This document shows, in pieces, positions 45,468 through 61,193 of a stretch of DNA of 64,000 bases. The DNA is from Rhexocercosporidium sp. MPI-PUGE-AT-0058 (lineage: Eukaryota > Ascomycota > Leotiomycetes > Helotiales). The first letter of the stretch is position 1; each line of letters opens with the position of its first letter. The notes below the pieces were generated by a model that saw nothing but the letters and a program-made list of their open reading frames with translations, made no database searches and was not told where the DNA came from. The translations under genes were made by a program, and so were the position numbers. The stretch lies in the NCBI GenBank assembly GCA_020746875.1, contig JAGTJL010000005.1:248001-312000 (forward strand), read 5' to 3'.

Positions 45468-46660
45468 TTCGTTCCAAGGTTGTGTTCCCTTCTCTGTAGT
45501 GGAGGTTCCGTGATCGGTGGTTGGGTCGACGAGGAAGAGAAATGCTATTTGTGCTTTTGTGATGCTTCACTAACAGCGCAGAACAAGTTTCCTCAATTAT
45601 TCCCTTCCCGCTGTATCCTTCGTCGTGCCAACAATGTATGCGTGTTGGCAGATGCGAGCAAACCAGGCGTGTCGTGTTGAGGACCGGTTCTGTGTTACAC
45701 CGTTGGTTGGAAGTGGGCAATGAGGAGGAATGGACCCCAATGCGGCGTGGTTGGAAGGTTTTGCTGTCGTGAAGGAACGAGCAAGAAGGCAATGCGAGCA
45801 CTTCTTGCTGTTGTTATGCTCCCATCGGAAGGGAAACTGGGAGTTGGAAGTCTGCAGACGGAGTTTGTGTAGTGCAGAAAAGGTTCGAGGTCGGGGTGGG
45901 TGGGTGAGTTGTCGTCACTTATCGATAGGGTGATGGATGCAAGGCTACTGTTATCGAGGAAGCATTTCGAGGAGCGGTCAAGACGCGGGAGGAGGGGAGG
46001 AAGATGAAGTCCGCAGATATGTGGAATCGAGGAAGGTTTATAACAGGTTGACGTGTAGAGAGGACCCGGGAGTTGTGGTAGTAGGTAGGGTTGGGTTGGG
46101 TTGGCTGGAATGTCACAAAAATGTCTCTTCTCTTTGCAGAAAAAACCACTCACCGCGCGAACAGGATGCTGGCTGCAGGCGCGGGGCTTGCGGGTCTCCG
46201 TGTTGCCACAGGGCAAGGCAAGCGAGGCTAGAACATGGAAAAAGACTGCGATTTGGAGAAGCTGAAAATCGAACATTTATTTTCTATGGGAAGGTTGCAA
46301 TTCAATGTAGGGAGTAGCTCAAAGTCTTATCTAATATTGGTTAGTACTCTGCAGCATTTTCACCGCTCCCCAAAGACCTATCCATCCTCCCTCGGTCCCA
46401 AGCTGGTGGGGTTGATTCTTACTTTAGCATTAGCGCGAGGATTCTTATCAGATCTTTCCTCCCGCCGGATTACTTATTTTTCATTTTTCCTCCTCCTCCC
46501 TTCTTCCTTGCTCAATCAGATAAGAAGACTTGGCAGTGGCATCCCGCCATCTTGCTCCACCACCTTTTTTCTCCGACCAATCCAGAGACACCACTGAGTT
46601 TTCGACATTTACATCGACCTCGACCTCGACCTCGACACCGATATCGACGAATCTGCGAAT
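45468..46660. promoter_or_regulatory. divergent promoter region, carrier and CGR1
   Basis: 1.2 kb between starts. CT-rich stretch at 46440-46560 and TCGACC tandem hexamers at about 46612-46640 in the likely CGR1 leader. The minus-strand frame 45695-46276 lacks motifs and is rejected. Confidence 0.45.
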
Positions 46661-47222
46661 ATGTCTACCGAAGTCGAAGTTCCCGTTGAAGCTACTGCTG
46701 CTGCTGCGCCGCAGGGGATGCGTAAGAATGGTATGTTGGGGCGATCTGATTTGCCCGACCTAAAGAGGATGATAGAGTTGGCTTGTTAGAGGAGAGGGAG
46801 ACGACAGAAAAGAGACAGGATGCTGACGCTGCGATGAACAGGCAAGCAATGGCACGAACCAAAGACCGCCTTCCGTCCCAAAGCAGGCAATGGCACATAC
46901 GAGAAGAGACAAGCCGAGCGCGTGGCTATGGCTGCTGTGAAGGCAAAGGAGAAGGAGATGAAGGACGAGAAGGAGGCTGCTAGGAAGGTGCGTCGACTTC
47001 CATTCTTACCCGAGGATGATTATAGAAAGGGGAATGGCGAGCTTAGGAGTTGAGGAATAACGCTGATATGTATATCTACAGGTCAAGATCCAAGCCATCA
47101 AAGACAAGCGCATCAAGAAGGAAGAGAAAGCCCGGTTCGAGAAGCTGGCCGAGACGATGCATCGCAAGAGAGTAGAGAGATTAAAGAGGAAGGAGAAGAG
47201 GAATAAGATGTTGAAATCTTGA
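46661..47222 (+). CDS. CGR1: rRNA-processing protein CGR1
   Basis: Exons 46661-46730, 46842-46987 and 47082-47222 (introns 111 and 94 nt) give 357 nt, 118 aa. The body is the Cgr1 signature: [13 protein letters not shown] followed by almost uninterrupted charged helix ([42 protein letters not shown]) ending [12 protein letters not shown]. The yeast protein is a nucleolar factor for 60S pre-ribosome assembly and 27S/5.8S-ITS2 processing. Length (about 115-120 aa) fits the family. An Ala-rich N-terminus ([10 protein letters not shown]) is ordinary for fungal copies. The start is the first ATG of exon 1. No single open frame covers the gene. Confidence 0.93.
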
Positions 47223-47801
47223 GGAGTGATGTTACATTTGCGGGGTATGCGAGTTATGGCGACGAAGTGAGGCATATTCGGCATGGCACAACGGCGTTTC
47301 TGGTAGGAAAATGGCTCGGTGTTGGGAGTTGGGTTGAGGGATTTACATTAAGAGCGTCTTGAATGTGCTAGACTCTGGACTTGTGGAGGATCTGCGAATA
47401 GGTTTCTATAAAGTACCTAGGCATTCTGGAGACTATCCTTCGTACACGCGGCAAGTGCGTGGAGGTAGGTCTCTGAGGACCCCCTGGGAAGCATATCTGA
47501 AAGAGAGGACGAATGGCTTCAAACCAGCCAGCCTACCTTCAAGAAACGACCAAGACACACAACGAAAACTCAAGTATACCAAAAAACAATTCAATAACAG
47601 TGAATTAGTCTACAAATCATACGTCCACTTGGAGATGCTTGGTGACTCTATAATTTATCCTACGCTGCACTCACGCATGAACCTCGGCCCGCCAACCAAG
47701 CTCCCTTGACATCTCAGCCTTCTCTACCTCACAACCTCCAACTCTTCTCAACAACCTCCCTCTCTCCCACAACACTACAAACCACACAGCACCCTCTCAA
47801 A
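47223..47801. other. intergenic
   Basis: Flank between CGR1 and the coiled-coil membrane gene; the frame 47359-47709 has no domain. The last 100 bp are CA-rich leader. Confidence 0.45.
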
Positions 47802-49079
47802 ATGTCCACCCTGCCCCACCTCGAGCCAGTAAAAACAAATTCCATGCCCCTCCCAAGCACAGGCACAACAACAGCAGCAGCAACAACAACCACCTCTCCA
47901 ACCCGCCCCAAACACCTAACAACCCGCTCTATAACAGAGGTAAACCCACCTCCCTCCCTGCCACGGATACCGCATCACCACGGACACATAAGTAAACACC
48001 ACCATCCGCATATACATCACCATAGACTGAGAGATGGTGGCCGGGATGGGAGTGCGAGTGGAGAGGCGGGGGGCATTGGAGGGAGTAGGAGTGAAGGGCA
48101 TACGCCTAGTGAGAGTCGGGTTGGGAGTCGGAGGGGGAGCTTCAGGGGGGAGGATGGGGGGTATGGAATAGGTGGTGGGCATGGCGGGAGGAGAGAGAGG
48201 GTTGTTAGGGAGGGGGAGGTGAGGGAGGAGAGGGAAAGGGGGTTTTGAGAGCTACGTTCGTGATCCCTTTCTTCTCGCATCTGCCTACCCACTTGATACC
48301 CTGTATTTGGGGAAAGAGAAGACATACTGGAGTTCTGGGCTTTAGTTTTGGTACAACGTTGTTTGAATCGTATGCTAATAGATGTACAGCGAACTCCGAA
48401 ACGCCCTGAACACCCTCAACACACACTCCAACCTCACCACCCGCCGCCTCGACACAACCTACTACTCGGTCCTCGAAAAGCTAAGCGCCTTGCAATCCAC
48501 CATCACCTCGCTCAAAGAACTCGCACACCTCACGCGTGGATTGACAGAGGAATTCGCAACAGAAGCCCAAGAGGTGGTCGATGACGCTACGGGCCAGGTG
48601 GATGGGTTCGATGGGTTCCGCGCGCAGGAGGGGAGAATTAAGGGGTTGATGGAGAGGGTTAGTGGGGGAGGGAGAGGATTAAAGTACTGGGGGAGAGGGT
48701 GGATGTTGTTAGGGAACGGGTGGAGGGGTGGGAGGTCGCGGAGAGGGAGTGGCAGGATAAGACGAGGAGGAGGTTAAGGGCTCTGTGGGTGGGGATGAGT
48801 TTTGTTGTCGGGGTTATGGTGGTTCTTATGGCGGTTAGGCATACGCCCGTTAGGACTGCGGGGGGTGGGCTTGACGAGAATGGGAGAGAAGTGAAGGGCT
48901 TGAATGTTACGGGCTTGTTGGGCGTGTTTCCTGATATGAAGGGGTTGAGGGAGGGGAATGAGAGTTGGAATATGGTGAGGAAGGGTGTGGGGGAGGGGGT
49001 ACTGGAGAAGTTGAGGGAGAATGAGAGGGATGGGTTGGGGGAGGAGGATCCTAGGCTGAGGGTTTTTGATGAATTGTGA
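47802..49079 (+). CDS. coiled-coil single-pass membrane protein with His-rich N-terminus; apparent frameshift
   Basis: Exon 1 47802-48218, intron 48219-48381 (branch GTATGCTAAT), then exon 2 from 48382. The N-terminus is Thr/Pro-rich with a His cluster (HHHGHISKHHHPHIHHH). Exon 2 encodes coiled coil SELRNALNTLNTHSNL, LEKLSALQSTITSLKEL. After about 48665 the useful frame shifts: the continuation RERIKVLGERVDVVRERVEGWE and the membrane helix ALWVGMSFVVGVMVVLMAV are in another frame that ends at 49079. One extra G in the G run near 48668 would join them. It could be a sequence error in G-rich DNA, a real frameshift, or an unseen splice. The topology suggests a tail-proximal membrane anchor with ~90 lumenal residues. 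Function unknown. Confidence 0.6.
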
Positions 49080-50965
49080 ATTGTGATTTAGGGTTGTAGG
49101 CTGGTATGGTATTGAGGCAGATGCCTGGCTGGGACGCAATACATCCATGAACCATAGGGGAGTACCTACGGATAGAGAAGTGAGTTGATACCAACCATGC
49201 GACTTGGGTAGTCTACGATACAACCAGCAGTGGATGTGGAGCTGAATATATCATCGCAAACTACAATACCACACCAGACACTAGTCCACTCAAGTCAGTA
49301 CCTGAGACCGAAGCATTTACAATGATTCTTCATAGCCTTCGGCAAAGGCAGACTATCCCAATCCCCATCGCCGTGCCGTTCACTTACAATACAGTAATTA
49401 AGTACCCTTCTTGGCCCAACCGTCGTCGTCAACATCAGCCCCAGCCAAGACCTCCTGCCCAGCAAGGCTGAACCAAGTGGAACCCTCCCTCTCCACACCC
49501 AACGACCACGACGACGATGTAATTGGAAGACTCCGGGACTCGGCTCGCCTTGACTCAGCTGGTCTCCCTTCTGCTCTCCGCAAAAATACCTTGAAAAGAT
49601 GTTCGAGGTCGAGATACAGGTCGAGATACCTTGCAGACCTTGCAGGCTTTGCAGGAAGACAAGGTCAGGAGACTAGGCGGTGGTCTTGGGAGGGCGATGC
49701 GGAGGGGAGATGGTGGATGGCTTGGTGGCCGTCTTTGCCGTTTACTGTTGATGCTGTACTTCCTTTTGCGTGGGCTGGACTACAGGAGCATGGTCTGGCT
49801 TGGCTTGTTGATGTAGGGTGTCGATTTGAGTTGATACTTACTGTACGTGATGGGCTTGAGGAAGTGCTTAGATTGAAGGCTTGATGACGAGGAGTGGTAG
49901 TAGGTCCGGAGTGAGTACTGGCATGGAGAGAGATAGAACTTAAGTCTGTTTCCTCGTACCTAAAAAGTCAGAGCTGTTCTATTTCACTCTCGCTTCGCAT
50001 CCTGTCTTGCGAATGCCGACGACATTCTCTTCCCTTCTCAATAAAATCCCTTAATGGCTGACAAGAAGGTAAAATATGTATTCTAGAGGTAGATTGGCTG
50101 AGTATAGTCAATGAGGCGATTCGCTGCGAAACAGCGCATTGTCTGCCTCTTTCGAGTAAGAAGGTAAAGTAAGTCATCAAGTATGGTTCGTAGATCGGGT
50201 TAGATGGGCTGAGATCAGCTGCGGCTTGTTTACCGTCGCATATGTGTCTCACTCATAAAGTCGCAAGAAGTATGGGATGAGGGGTTTAAATCGACTTCAA
50301 GAGCGTACATAAATAAATCAAAGTATAAAAGCTGGGTCGCTCACCAAGAGACGTGAAGAAGAACAAGAGTCTGGGCATTAATTACTCTTCCCTCCCGATG
50401 ACGACGGATCACGGCCAAGCCACCAATTCTAGCGCGGGAAACTGGCACATCCCTGTCGAGAATCATCAGCAGGAGCAGTACAATTACGTCTCGGTGCGCC
50501 TTCACTTGAATCCAACCACGACTTCTTTTCTTCCTTTTTCGCGGCGAAGATTCGGATCCAAAGTATATCTTCGCTCTTTGCCGTACATCGTCGCTCGCTC
50601 ATACCTTTGCTTTACTTACCTACGATTGCTTGCGAGGAGCGTAAATACAAATAGAGAGGGAGCTGGTTTGGTCATCCTTGCATTGCATGAATAACCCCTC
50701 GACAAAATACCCCGCTACCGCTCCCATACCCAGACACCATCCATCCACTGCAAGCTTTTGTCAGCCTCCAAGCAAAGCTGCAAAGTACTGGATCCTATCG
50801 CGACTGACTCGACGACGACTCGACGACCTCTCCCTCTTCTGCTCCTGTTGCAGTAGCCATCAAATTTCACTGGGAAGGTACTGGTTGACGAACAGTAGCA
50901 TTCGCAGGAAAGAGGCATAGCAGCATCAACGTGCAGAACCAGAAGAGCAGAATCAGACAGACAAG
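49080..50965. other. 1.9-kb intergenic region
   Basis: No gene I can support. Frames at 49411-49884 and 50353-50694 show no domain. A TATA-like GTATAAAAG occurs near 50324, followed by an open stretch, but no conserved product is evident. Confidence 0.4.
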
Positions 50966-53900
50966 ATGGCGCAGAATGGCAGTGTTGTGCCTGCAGCGGC
51001 ACCGAAAGCAGCTGGAGGATCTACCACTGGACAGACTCTCACTGGGAAACAAGAGCATTGTAAGACTTTCCCTCCTCCTCCCGCTCTTCCTCCCACCATC
51101 AAATGCCTCAAACCTACCCCTCCAAACCACCATCTCTACCCCTAGATGCTAACCCATCACAGACCTCAAACGCGAACTCATCTCCCAACAAGTGAAGTAC
51201 GAAATCACCGAGCTCAACTCCCCCACCGCCCTCCAACGCTTCGGTGCCCCCTTCAAATCAGACTTTGGCGAGGTCTCCCCGCTGGACTCGGAGCTGCCAA
51301 TCTTGAGGTATATCTTTGTGCATCATGTTCGCGAGTTTCCGTTCCTGGATAAGGCGAAGGAGAAGGAGTTCTGGCAGGATAAGTTGCAGGTGGTGAGTTC
51401 TACCCGTTACATATTTGCATGGTGGGGGTTGGGATATGGATTGGGGAAGGAATGGATGGGATGGATGTGACGGAATGGAAAGAATCAGGTTATGGACTTG
51501 TGCTGACGGAAGGTAACAGTTCCTGCAATCGTTCGCCAATAAACACATCTCGTCCTCGGAAGATCGACTAGAAGAGACAAAGCGCAGAAAGCTATCTATC
51601 AAATGCCAGAAATTGGTCGAGCTAATGATGGTCTCTGGCATTCCTACCGCCTCAGGATACGAGGAACGGATTCGATTTTCGGAACTAGAAGTTGTCGATG
51701 CCGGGGCTATCGATCTTGGTGTTATGCACAGTTTGCCAGAAGGACACTACACGAATGGCTGGGATGTGAATGTTGCTGGTGTGCGAACGACTTCTGTCAA
51801 GCGGAATATTCGATACCACAAACATGCGGTATGTTTTACATGTGGTGGCTGATTTGGGGGAAATGCTGATTGGTACCAGGAATTCATATTGAGAGTCAAG
51901 AGGAGGAATGAGTTGGAATTCTTTATCGGGAGACGTTATGGCGATTTCACGAGGTTGCACAAGAGACTACGCACCGAGTTGCCTGGAAAGGTCCTCCCTC
52001 CAATGCCGAAGAAGAATAAGCAGAGCTCGACGGCTTCGAATCTGTTGAGTGGACTCACTGGGAGAGGGGATGATGATGATGCTTCGTCCATATCATCTGT
52101 CTCAACAATGGGCACTATACCCCAAGTTACCAGTTCTATGAATACGCTTTCAGTCAAAGGTGTGTTCAAAATCGCTCTTACAAGAATAAGCTAATTTCCT
52201 AGACCACCGCAGAAGTCCTTCGTCAGCCTCGTTCGGGAGGAACTCGCCTCGTGTATCTGTAGATGGCAGACCTTTAACTCCAGCACAAGATGATGTACGC
52301 AGCCATATAAAACCATCTAAAAGAAGATCTAAAAAGCTTACCGTATCGCAGACTGTAGTTTTATGGCGCGAGAACCAGCGGATTTCGCTGCGAGCGTTCC
52401 TCCGCACCCTACTCTCCAACCCGCAAATCGCTTCTACGAGAGCTATCCAGGATTTCTTGACCTTCCAGCCAATGACTCCTACTGATGCCGATGTTGAGGA
52501 TATTGCTAGACGGAAGGCTATGGATGAAAAGAGAGTTGAGGAGCAGAAGCAGTTTTATGAGATTGCTAGGAAGAGAGCTGCTGATTTGGATGTCTACATG
52601 GAACAGTGAGTTTGCCGAGATAGTTGATGACATTGACTAATGAAGCAGATTCCGCCGAGATATCATTGAAAGCAACGGCCTCACCAAACTCTTCAAGGAA
52701 ATCAAAGAGAAACAAACGATCCAAGATTTGAGCATCCAGTACCAGAAATTCGCTGAGTGGCTCCGAATTGAGGTTGCAGCTACGATTTACCATCTCTTCC
52801 TAGCCGAGGACAACTCCCCAGAACTGTTTGCCCAGATGAAGAAGATCCATTCCATGATTCCATATACCATGATCAAGAACGCCATCCGGATAGCTAATCC
52901 TGCAGCTGTGATGTCCAGCATTCTGGATATCTTCCTCGCTCAACCTTTCGGTGCTAGATCATTGATGCAGCGTATCTTTGCTTTCACTCTCAATGATGGT
53001 ATTAAGAGTTTCCAGAAATCGATCGATTCACTCATCACCAAAGTCGATGACGATGTCCTCTGCGACAAACTGAAGAAATTCTCTGACGCACCAGAGGACA
53101 TAAAAAATGCCATTAGGAACGAATCGGAAACCGAATCTGTAGATCTCATCGTTGCCATCCTTCGTTCAGAAGATATTGAGCCGCCGTTGAACTCAAAGCA
53201 GATCGGCAAGGTCTTCAATGCATATGTGGCATGGAACAGTGCTGTTGAGAATGTCGACGAGGAGATGAAGCAAGGAGCCCAGCTTTTCTCATACATGAAG
53301 CAACTGTTGAAGCTATACACGAGACAACGTGATAAGGCCATGATGTTGAGCATGATCGAGGAGCCAGTCACATTACAGCTTCTTAGAGATCTCTTCACGA
53401 TCTTCTACGAGCCGCTTGTGCGTGTGTACAAGTCTGCGAACGTTTATAACAGTGTCACGGACTTTGCAGTCTTCATCGACGACATGATTACGGTGCGTAC
53501 CATCCCTCTTACTCATTTGTTTTTACATCGCAGAAGCTGACAACAACAGGTCGTCGATAAATGCCGCGAACAGGACGTCTCCGCAGACCCTAACCAAACA
53601 GTGCAAGCCTTCATAGACCTCTGCCAACGCCACGAACACAATTTCTACAAATTTGTACACGAAGTCCACACCCATGACAATGGTCTCTTCACCCAACTCA
53701 TGGGCTGGATAGAAGGCATTCTCGAATTCCTGCGCCAGGGTCCAAAAGCTGGCAAACTCGACATCAATGCCCTCTTCGCCGGCGCTGTCTCAGTAGGCCA
53801 ACTCGACAAGGCCAAAGCCATCGCTGAAATCGATTCACTGATCGCCTGGCAAGAAGCACGGAAGAAGTGGCACTCCGACAAAACACGCCAGAAGATGGCT

Positions 53901-54203
53901 GCGGAGGGTGGAGCACCTAATTCTGAGACTGTACCTGGCGGAATCGCATTCAACAGCGCGGACTTCGGGCTCGATCAGATGGACCTCCAGGAGATGACGT
54001 ACGCGGACGATGAGGAGGATAGTAGTGATGAGGAAGAAGAGGACGATGAACTGGATCCTATTGCTGCTGAGAGGAAGAGGCGGGCAAGGAAGCAGGATCA
54101 TCTTAGACGGACGGCGGGGGAGCCGGTTAAGCCTGACGTTAGTGAAGTGTATAGCTTGAAGGAGAGCTTCTTGAGTATGTTGAGGATGGTTCTTGCTGAG
54201 TAG
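50966..54203 (+). CDS. PX-domain protein with PXB and DUF3818 regions (yeast YPR097W/Lec1-like)
   Basis: Seven exons: 50966-51059, 51163-51392, 51520-51828, 51880-52159, 52203-52605, 52649-53492 and 53550-54203. CDS 2814 nt, 937 aa. Region order: an N-terminal PX-associated region (~30-200, YLKRELISQQVKYEITELN across a junction); a PX domain (~195-300, FILRVKRRNELEFFIGRRYGDF and LPGKVLPPMPKK, the phosphoinositide-contact RRY and proline loop) with a Ser/Asp insertion; then the large helical DUF3818 region (SLRAFLRTLLSN, AEWLRIEVAATIYH, DIFLAQPFGARSLMQRIF). The tail is acidic (EEDSSDEEEEDDELD) and ends with a conserved helix. The yeast relative binds phosphoinositides and influences lipid droplets and ergosterol at the cortex. 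Similar membrane-lipid work is inferred. All junctions are in phase. Confidence 0.92.
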
Positions 54204-56773
54204 GCGGAGAGAACGGAACGTGGGAAGATCGGGAATGAGGCTACATGGATGGACAGGATGGGATGGGATAGTAGAGGGCTTGTATATGTGAGGGTTGGAT
54301 GAGGACTTTGGGCTGGGTTGGGTTCTCCTGGAATTGAGCTTGGGAGGCGGGAACAGTATTTCGCTCCCTTCAACACTAGCATATGGACGATTGCGATGTG
54401 AATAGAGAGTAATCATGGCAAGGAAAAGACCACGAGCAGCGAAGACGAAAGCGAGAGAGAGCGAGAAAACGCAAAGAAATGATAGATCAATGAGGTTACG
54501 AACTTTTTAAGGGCAAACAACGACGTAGAATTCTTTTCTTTTACGGAGAGGAAAAGCAAAAAGGTAGCCATAATTGTGTCCCACTACAGGTCCTCCTCCT
54601 CCTCCTCTTCTTCTTCTTTCCATACCCATTCTATTTACTTCCGTTTTGAGAGAATGCCTATTAGATACTAATGCAAATGTATCAATGATAATATTTCTCA
54701 CTTTTGCTACCTCTTGGCTGTGTATGCAAGGAAAAAACTCCTGCTTCTTCTTCTTCTTCTTCTTCTTCTTCTTCTTCTTCTATTGTAGCTATTGCCAAGT
54801 CAAGATTAGCTAAGGTGTGCGATCCGATGAGGTGGAGGCGAGGCGAGATCAAATGGAAGGGCTGTGTTGGGAGGATAGATAAACTTTTTTTTCGCTTTCA
54901 TTTACTCTCCCCTTTAGAGACTGCATGCACGTGTCTTTATTTGTTTGTTTACTATTGAGTATAATGTTGCTTATAGAGGATATTGGTGTTCGGTGGTGTG
55001 TATTGATGGAGGTTATGTACATGAGTGCAGAGTGCTGAGTACTGAGTTGTGTGAGTGAGTACGCGATGTGCTATGATCTGGGGAAGAGTTACAGATGGAC
55101 AGAAATGGAAAGCGAAGTCGAGGAAGAGAAAGTCAGTTGGTTGATGGGATATAATTGTTCAGGTGTGAGGGAAGTGATGATGCGAAATAGCAGAGAATGG
55201 TCATGTGATGCTGTTTAGAGGTGTGTGTGATCAAGCAATGATCGACAAGGAGACGCACGTGGGAGGCTAATGCAAGAAATTCTCATTAGGAGGAATGCTC
55301 CGTGCTTGTAGATTTGAGAACGGGATGTGGGATGGGGGTGGAGTGTATACAGGGAGAGGAGAGTGGATGTTTACTTTAGCCGAGCCAATTGTTCGCGAAT
55401 GTGGAAGCGAGATAGCTTTGGTTCTCCTGATTGGGATGGAGGTTGGGAAAGGGGGTGGGACTTCACCTCGTAGCCACTGTGGCGTGTGGGGCTGTGACGA
55501 GAGAATAGAGTGGCAATATGCACATAGATGGATGTGTGTGGGATCGACTCTGCGTTTGGATCTGCGTCGGGATGTGAGGTGGGTTGGGGTATGGAATGGA
55601 AGGGAGCTCGCGCTGTCACTTAGCCGAAATCTGGGGTGCATGTGTATGTGTAGATTGTATGTATTGTATATTGTGTTTCGATGGGGTTAGAGGGGAGAAA
55701 TATGAGGATATGTGAGGCGGTGTGAGACTAGGGTGGACGGACAATAGAGTACAGAGTGGAGATGAGAGCAGGGGGGAGGAGAGGTCAGGTGGGATTCGAG
55801 GAGCTTTAAATCATGGAACTGGAGAAAGTATACCATAGTTTTTCTATCCCTCTCGTTGGGTTAGGGAGAAGGAAGATGGTGGACCTTGAAGGTTTTCTTA
55901 CGAGCTACTGTGGTCTCATGAGAGTGACATGACATGGAGCAAAATAATATCATAGAGAACTTGTTGAATGTGTATTTGTTGAGAAGGGAAGTGGTTGGTG
56001 GCGCGGTACAAAACAGTACCGATGCCCTCCCTACTCTACGTCCTTTAGTTCCTGTTGGGTTCTGGGCTGTCGTGTGTACTATAAGCGGACATACAGTATA
56101 ATAATAAGTCCCCCCAGTCGAGCCAGGCCATGTCTCTGAATTAATTTGATATTGCATCGTATATTTGTGGTGTGTTGTATTTGGAATGAGAGGCTGTTAT
56201 TGAGATCAAGCAACGGTGGAAGCGGAACTACCTACCGATGCTCAAGAGATACAAGCAATAAAGTAAGCACCAGATGAAACGATTCAGCCTCATGTGAAAG
56301 GGTGGCCTTACAGTGTGGTTGGATAGCATGGGGATGGGAGGTTTAGCCGCATGAACGAGCGGGGTGCATGCGTTATGTACATTTATGTACTGGGATAGGA
56401 TTTCATTTATTTCCAGGAACTGGATCTGGCCTGGGTTCGCCGGGCTGCATAGAGTGCGTGTCAGGTCATGTCACACAAGAATCGACTTGATGGATCCGAG
56501 GCCGAGGGTGGATTACAGACAGGAGTGTGTGAGATGGGCATAGCTGAATAATCCGCGAGAAAGCTTGAAAGTGTTTAAAGCTAGCTTGCTGATGATGAGG
56601 TGGATAGAGAGAGATATGTTAGAAATGAATGTATATACAAAGAATATCATGGAACCGCTACCATCGCTCTACGTCACATCACATATCGCGTCTCGTTTCA
56701 TTTCGTTTCTGTCTGTCCCGTATGTAAATTTGAGAATATATACTGAGTGCTCGAGTTGGAAATTCGTCCGCGC
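54204..56773. other. 2.6-kb convergent intergenic region
   Basis: Between the PX-protein stop and the cellobiose dehydrogenase stop. Contains a CTT array and GT/GA-rich DNA (55000-55800). Frames such as 55295-55690 and 55861-56157 have no family features. The length is unusual for a convergent spacer, but I see no RNA gene or transposon ends in it. Confidence 0.45.
54744..54781. repeat. CTT microsatellite (38 nt)
   Basis: About twelve perfect CTT units. Confidence 0.92.
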
Positions 56774-59667
<2,894 letters not shown>

Positions 59668-61193
59668 CGTGGTAATGGACTACTCCGAAAAATAAAGAAT
59701 GGTCGAACACAAAAGCCACAAAGAAGCCGCCGAGAGCGGGAGATATTTCGACTTTATAACATCTACCCCAGTCCACGGGGTACGGCAGGGTGACATATCT
59801 CGGCGTCTCACTGGAGGAAGTAAACAACACGCTTGTAAGGGACGACCATAGATTTCTAATGCGGGGAACAGAACAGAGTGCTTGGCCAGGGTCAGAAACT
59901 AGGATTAATCAAACCAAAGGAAGAAGGGAAATTACCCGTTTGGTCTTGAGAGATCCAGATGAGTGTTTCTGGGCAGCCATCAGTTTACCCTGCCGGTGAC
60001 CGTTATGCTTTGGGGCCAACGTTTTGGAGAAATTAATATAAATCAATTCAGGCTCTGCGGCAGGGGCACTCCGCATCCTCGCGCAATTGTTTTACCGGTG
60101 CATCCTGGTCACACTGGCTCTTTGCAGCCACCAGGCACGAGATAGAGTAGTATTGTGCTCAACTGGCTAACCTCAGCCGGGAAGGACGAGATGAACCACT
60201 CGAAGGCTTCCAATAGCATTGACACGGTCGAAGTGGTGCAGAAATGGAGATGGTATGCATCGGAATAGCCTCAAAATGGCACGACGGTCAGCGGATGCAG
60301 CTCAAGAGAGGGAGGTGACGGCAAGCCTCATGTGATGCACCAAAACTTTTAGATGTTTATTCCCCGATGATCTGGTGGCGGTTGATACACTACCAGCATG
60401 CAGTCAGATAATAACGAAGCCGGGACACGGATAAGGTCCATGGCTGGTAGATGATAGGTGTATAATGTGCGACGCATGAACATGGTTCAAGACGGACAGA
60501 CCATCTGCCGTAGCCAATTATGAGAAGGAGAAAGAAATGAAGCGATATAGGTACAGTATGGCTCTATAGCGAAGGATCAAGCACACGCAGGAGGTGCGTT
60601 ACTGTTCTCAAAGCTTATGAGATCAAGGATTAAGCTTTGCTGGAAAGTGCTTTCTGGTCCCATGCTCAAGCAAGGTAGTAGGTATTTAAGGATTGAAGTC
60701 GTTGTACATGTGAGGAGGAGACAATGATTTACAAGTAGAAGAATCGCACATCCCATGCGGGATGATCAGATAGAGAGATGGACGGAGGTATGAGAGATGT
60801 CGTTGACGTATATACATTACAGACATTACAGACAAGATGGAAATGAGAATCGAGCATCGGGGGGCACCGAACCGAGCTGAGCGAGCGACCGGCCGGGTTA
60901 ACCTTTTTCCGAATTTCAGTCCCTCGGTAGAATCCGGAGGCTCACGTGCCCCGGCTATGTCCTCGGCCCAGATGGAGCACATTGGAGTCTCGTCAGCAGG
61001 AATGGCGCTCGCCGTGATTGGCTCAATTTCTACCTTAGAGCATTTCATAGACGACATGATCAAACAAGCACAGTTCGGATCTGTTTGAATTGCCTCTTTT
61101 TGCCTCCAAAGACAGACCCTTTTGCTGCCCGCCACTTCCTGAGCCTGTCTCTCCTCTCCCATCTTTCTTCTTCCTGGGTTCAGTATCTTCAAT
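59668..61193. promoter_or_regulatory. divergent promoter region, cellobiose dehydrogenase and SDH flavoprotein
   Basis: 1.5 kb between the two start codons. No supported gene. The minus-strand frame 60686-61252 overlaps the SDH first exon and has no domain. Candidate sites: CCCCGG/CCCCAG-type boxes (near 60950 and 59764) that could bind carbon-catabolite repressors, unverified. Confidence 0.45.

Noticed and set aside
45695..46276. 193-aa minus-strand frame between carrier and CGR1
   Set aside because: No motifs; overlaps both promoter regions and is explained by C-rich antisense bias.
49411..49884. 157-aa plus-strand frame
   Set aside because: No domain or secretion signal and no conserved pattern; arginine-rich low-complexity composition.
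55267..55690. Overlapping frames on both strands in the 54-57 kb spacer
   Set aside because: Both arise from GT-rich composition; neither shows a domain or splice pattern.
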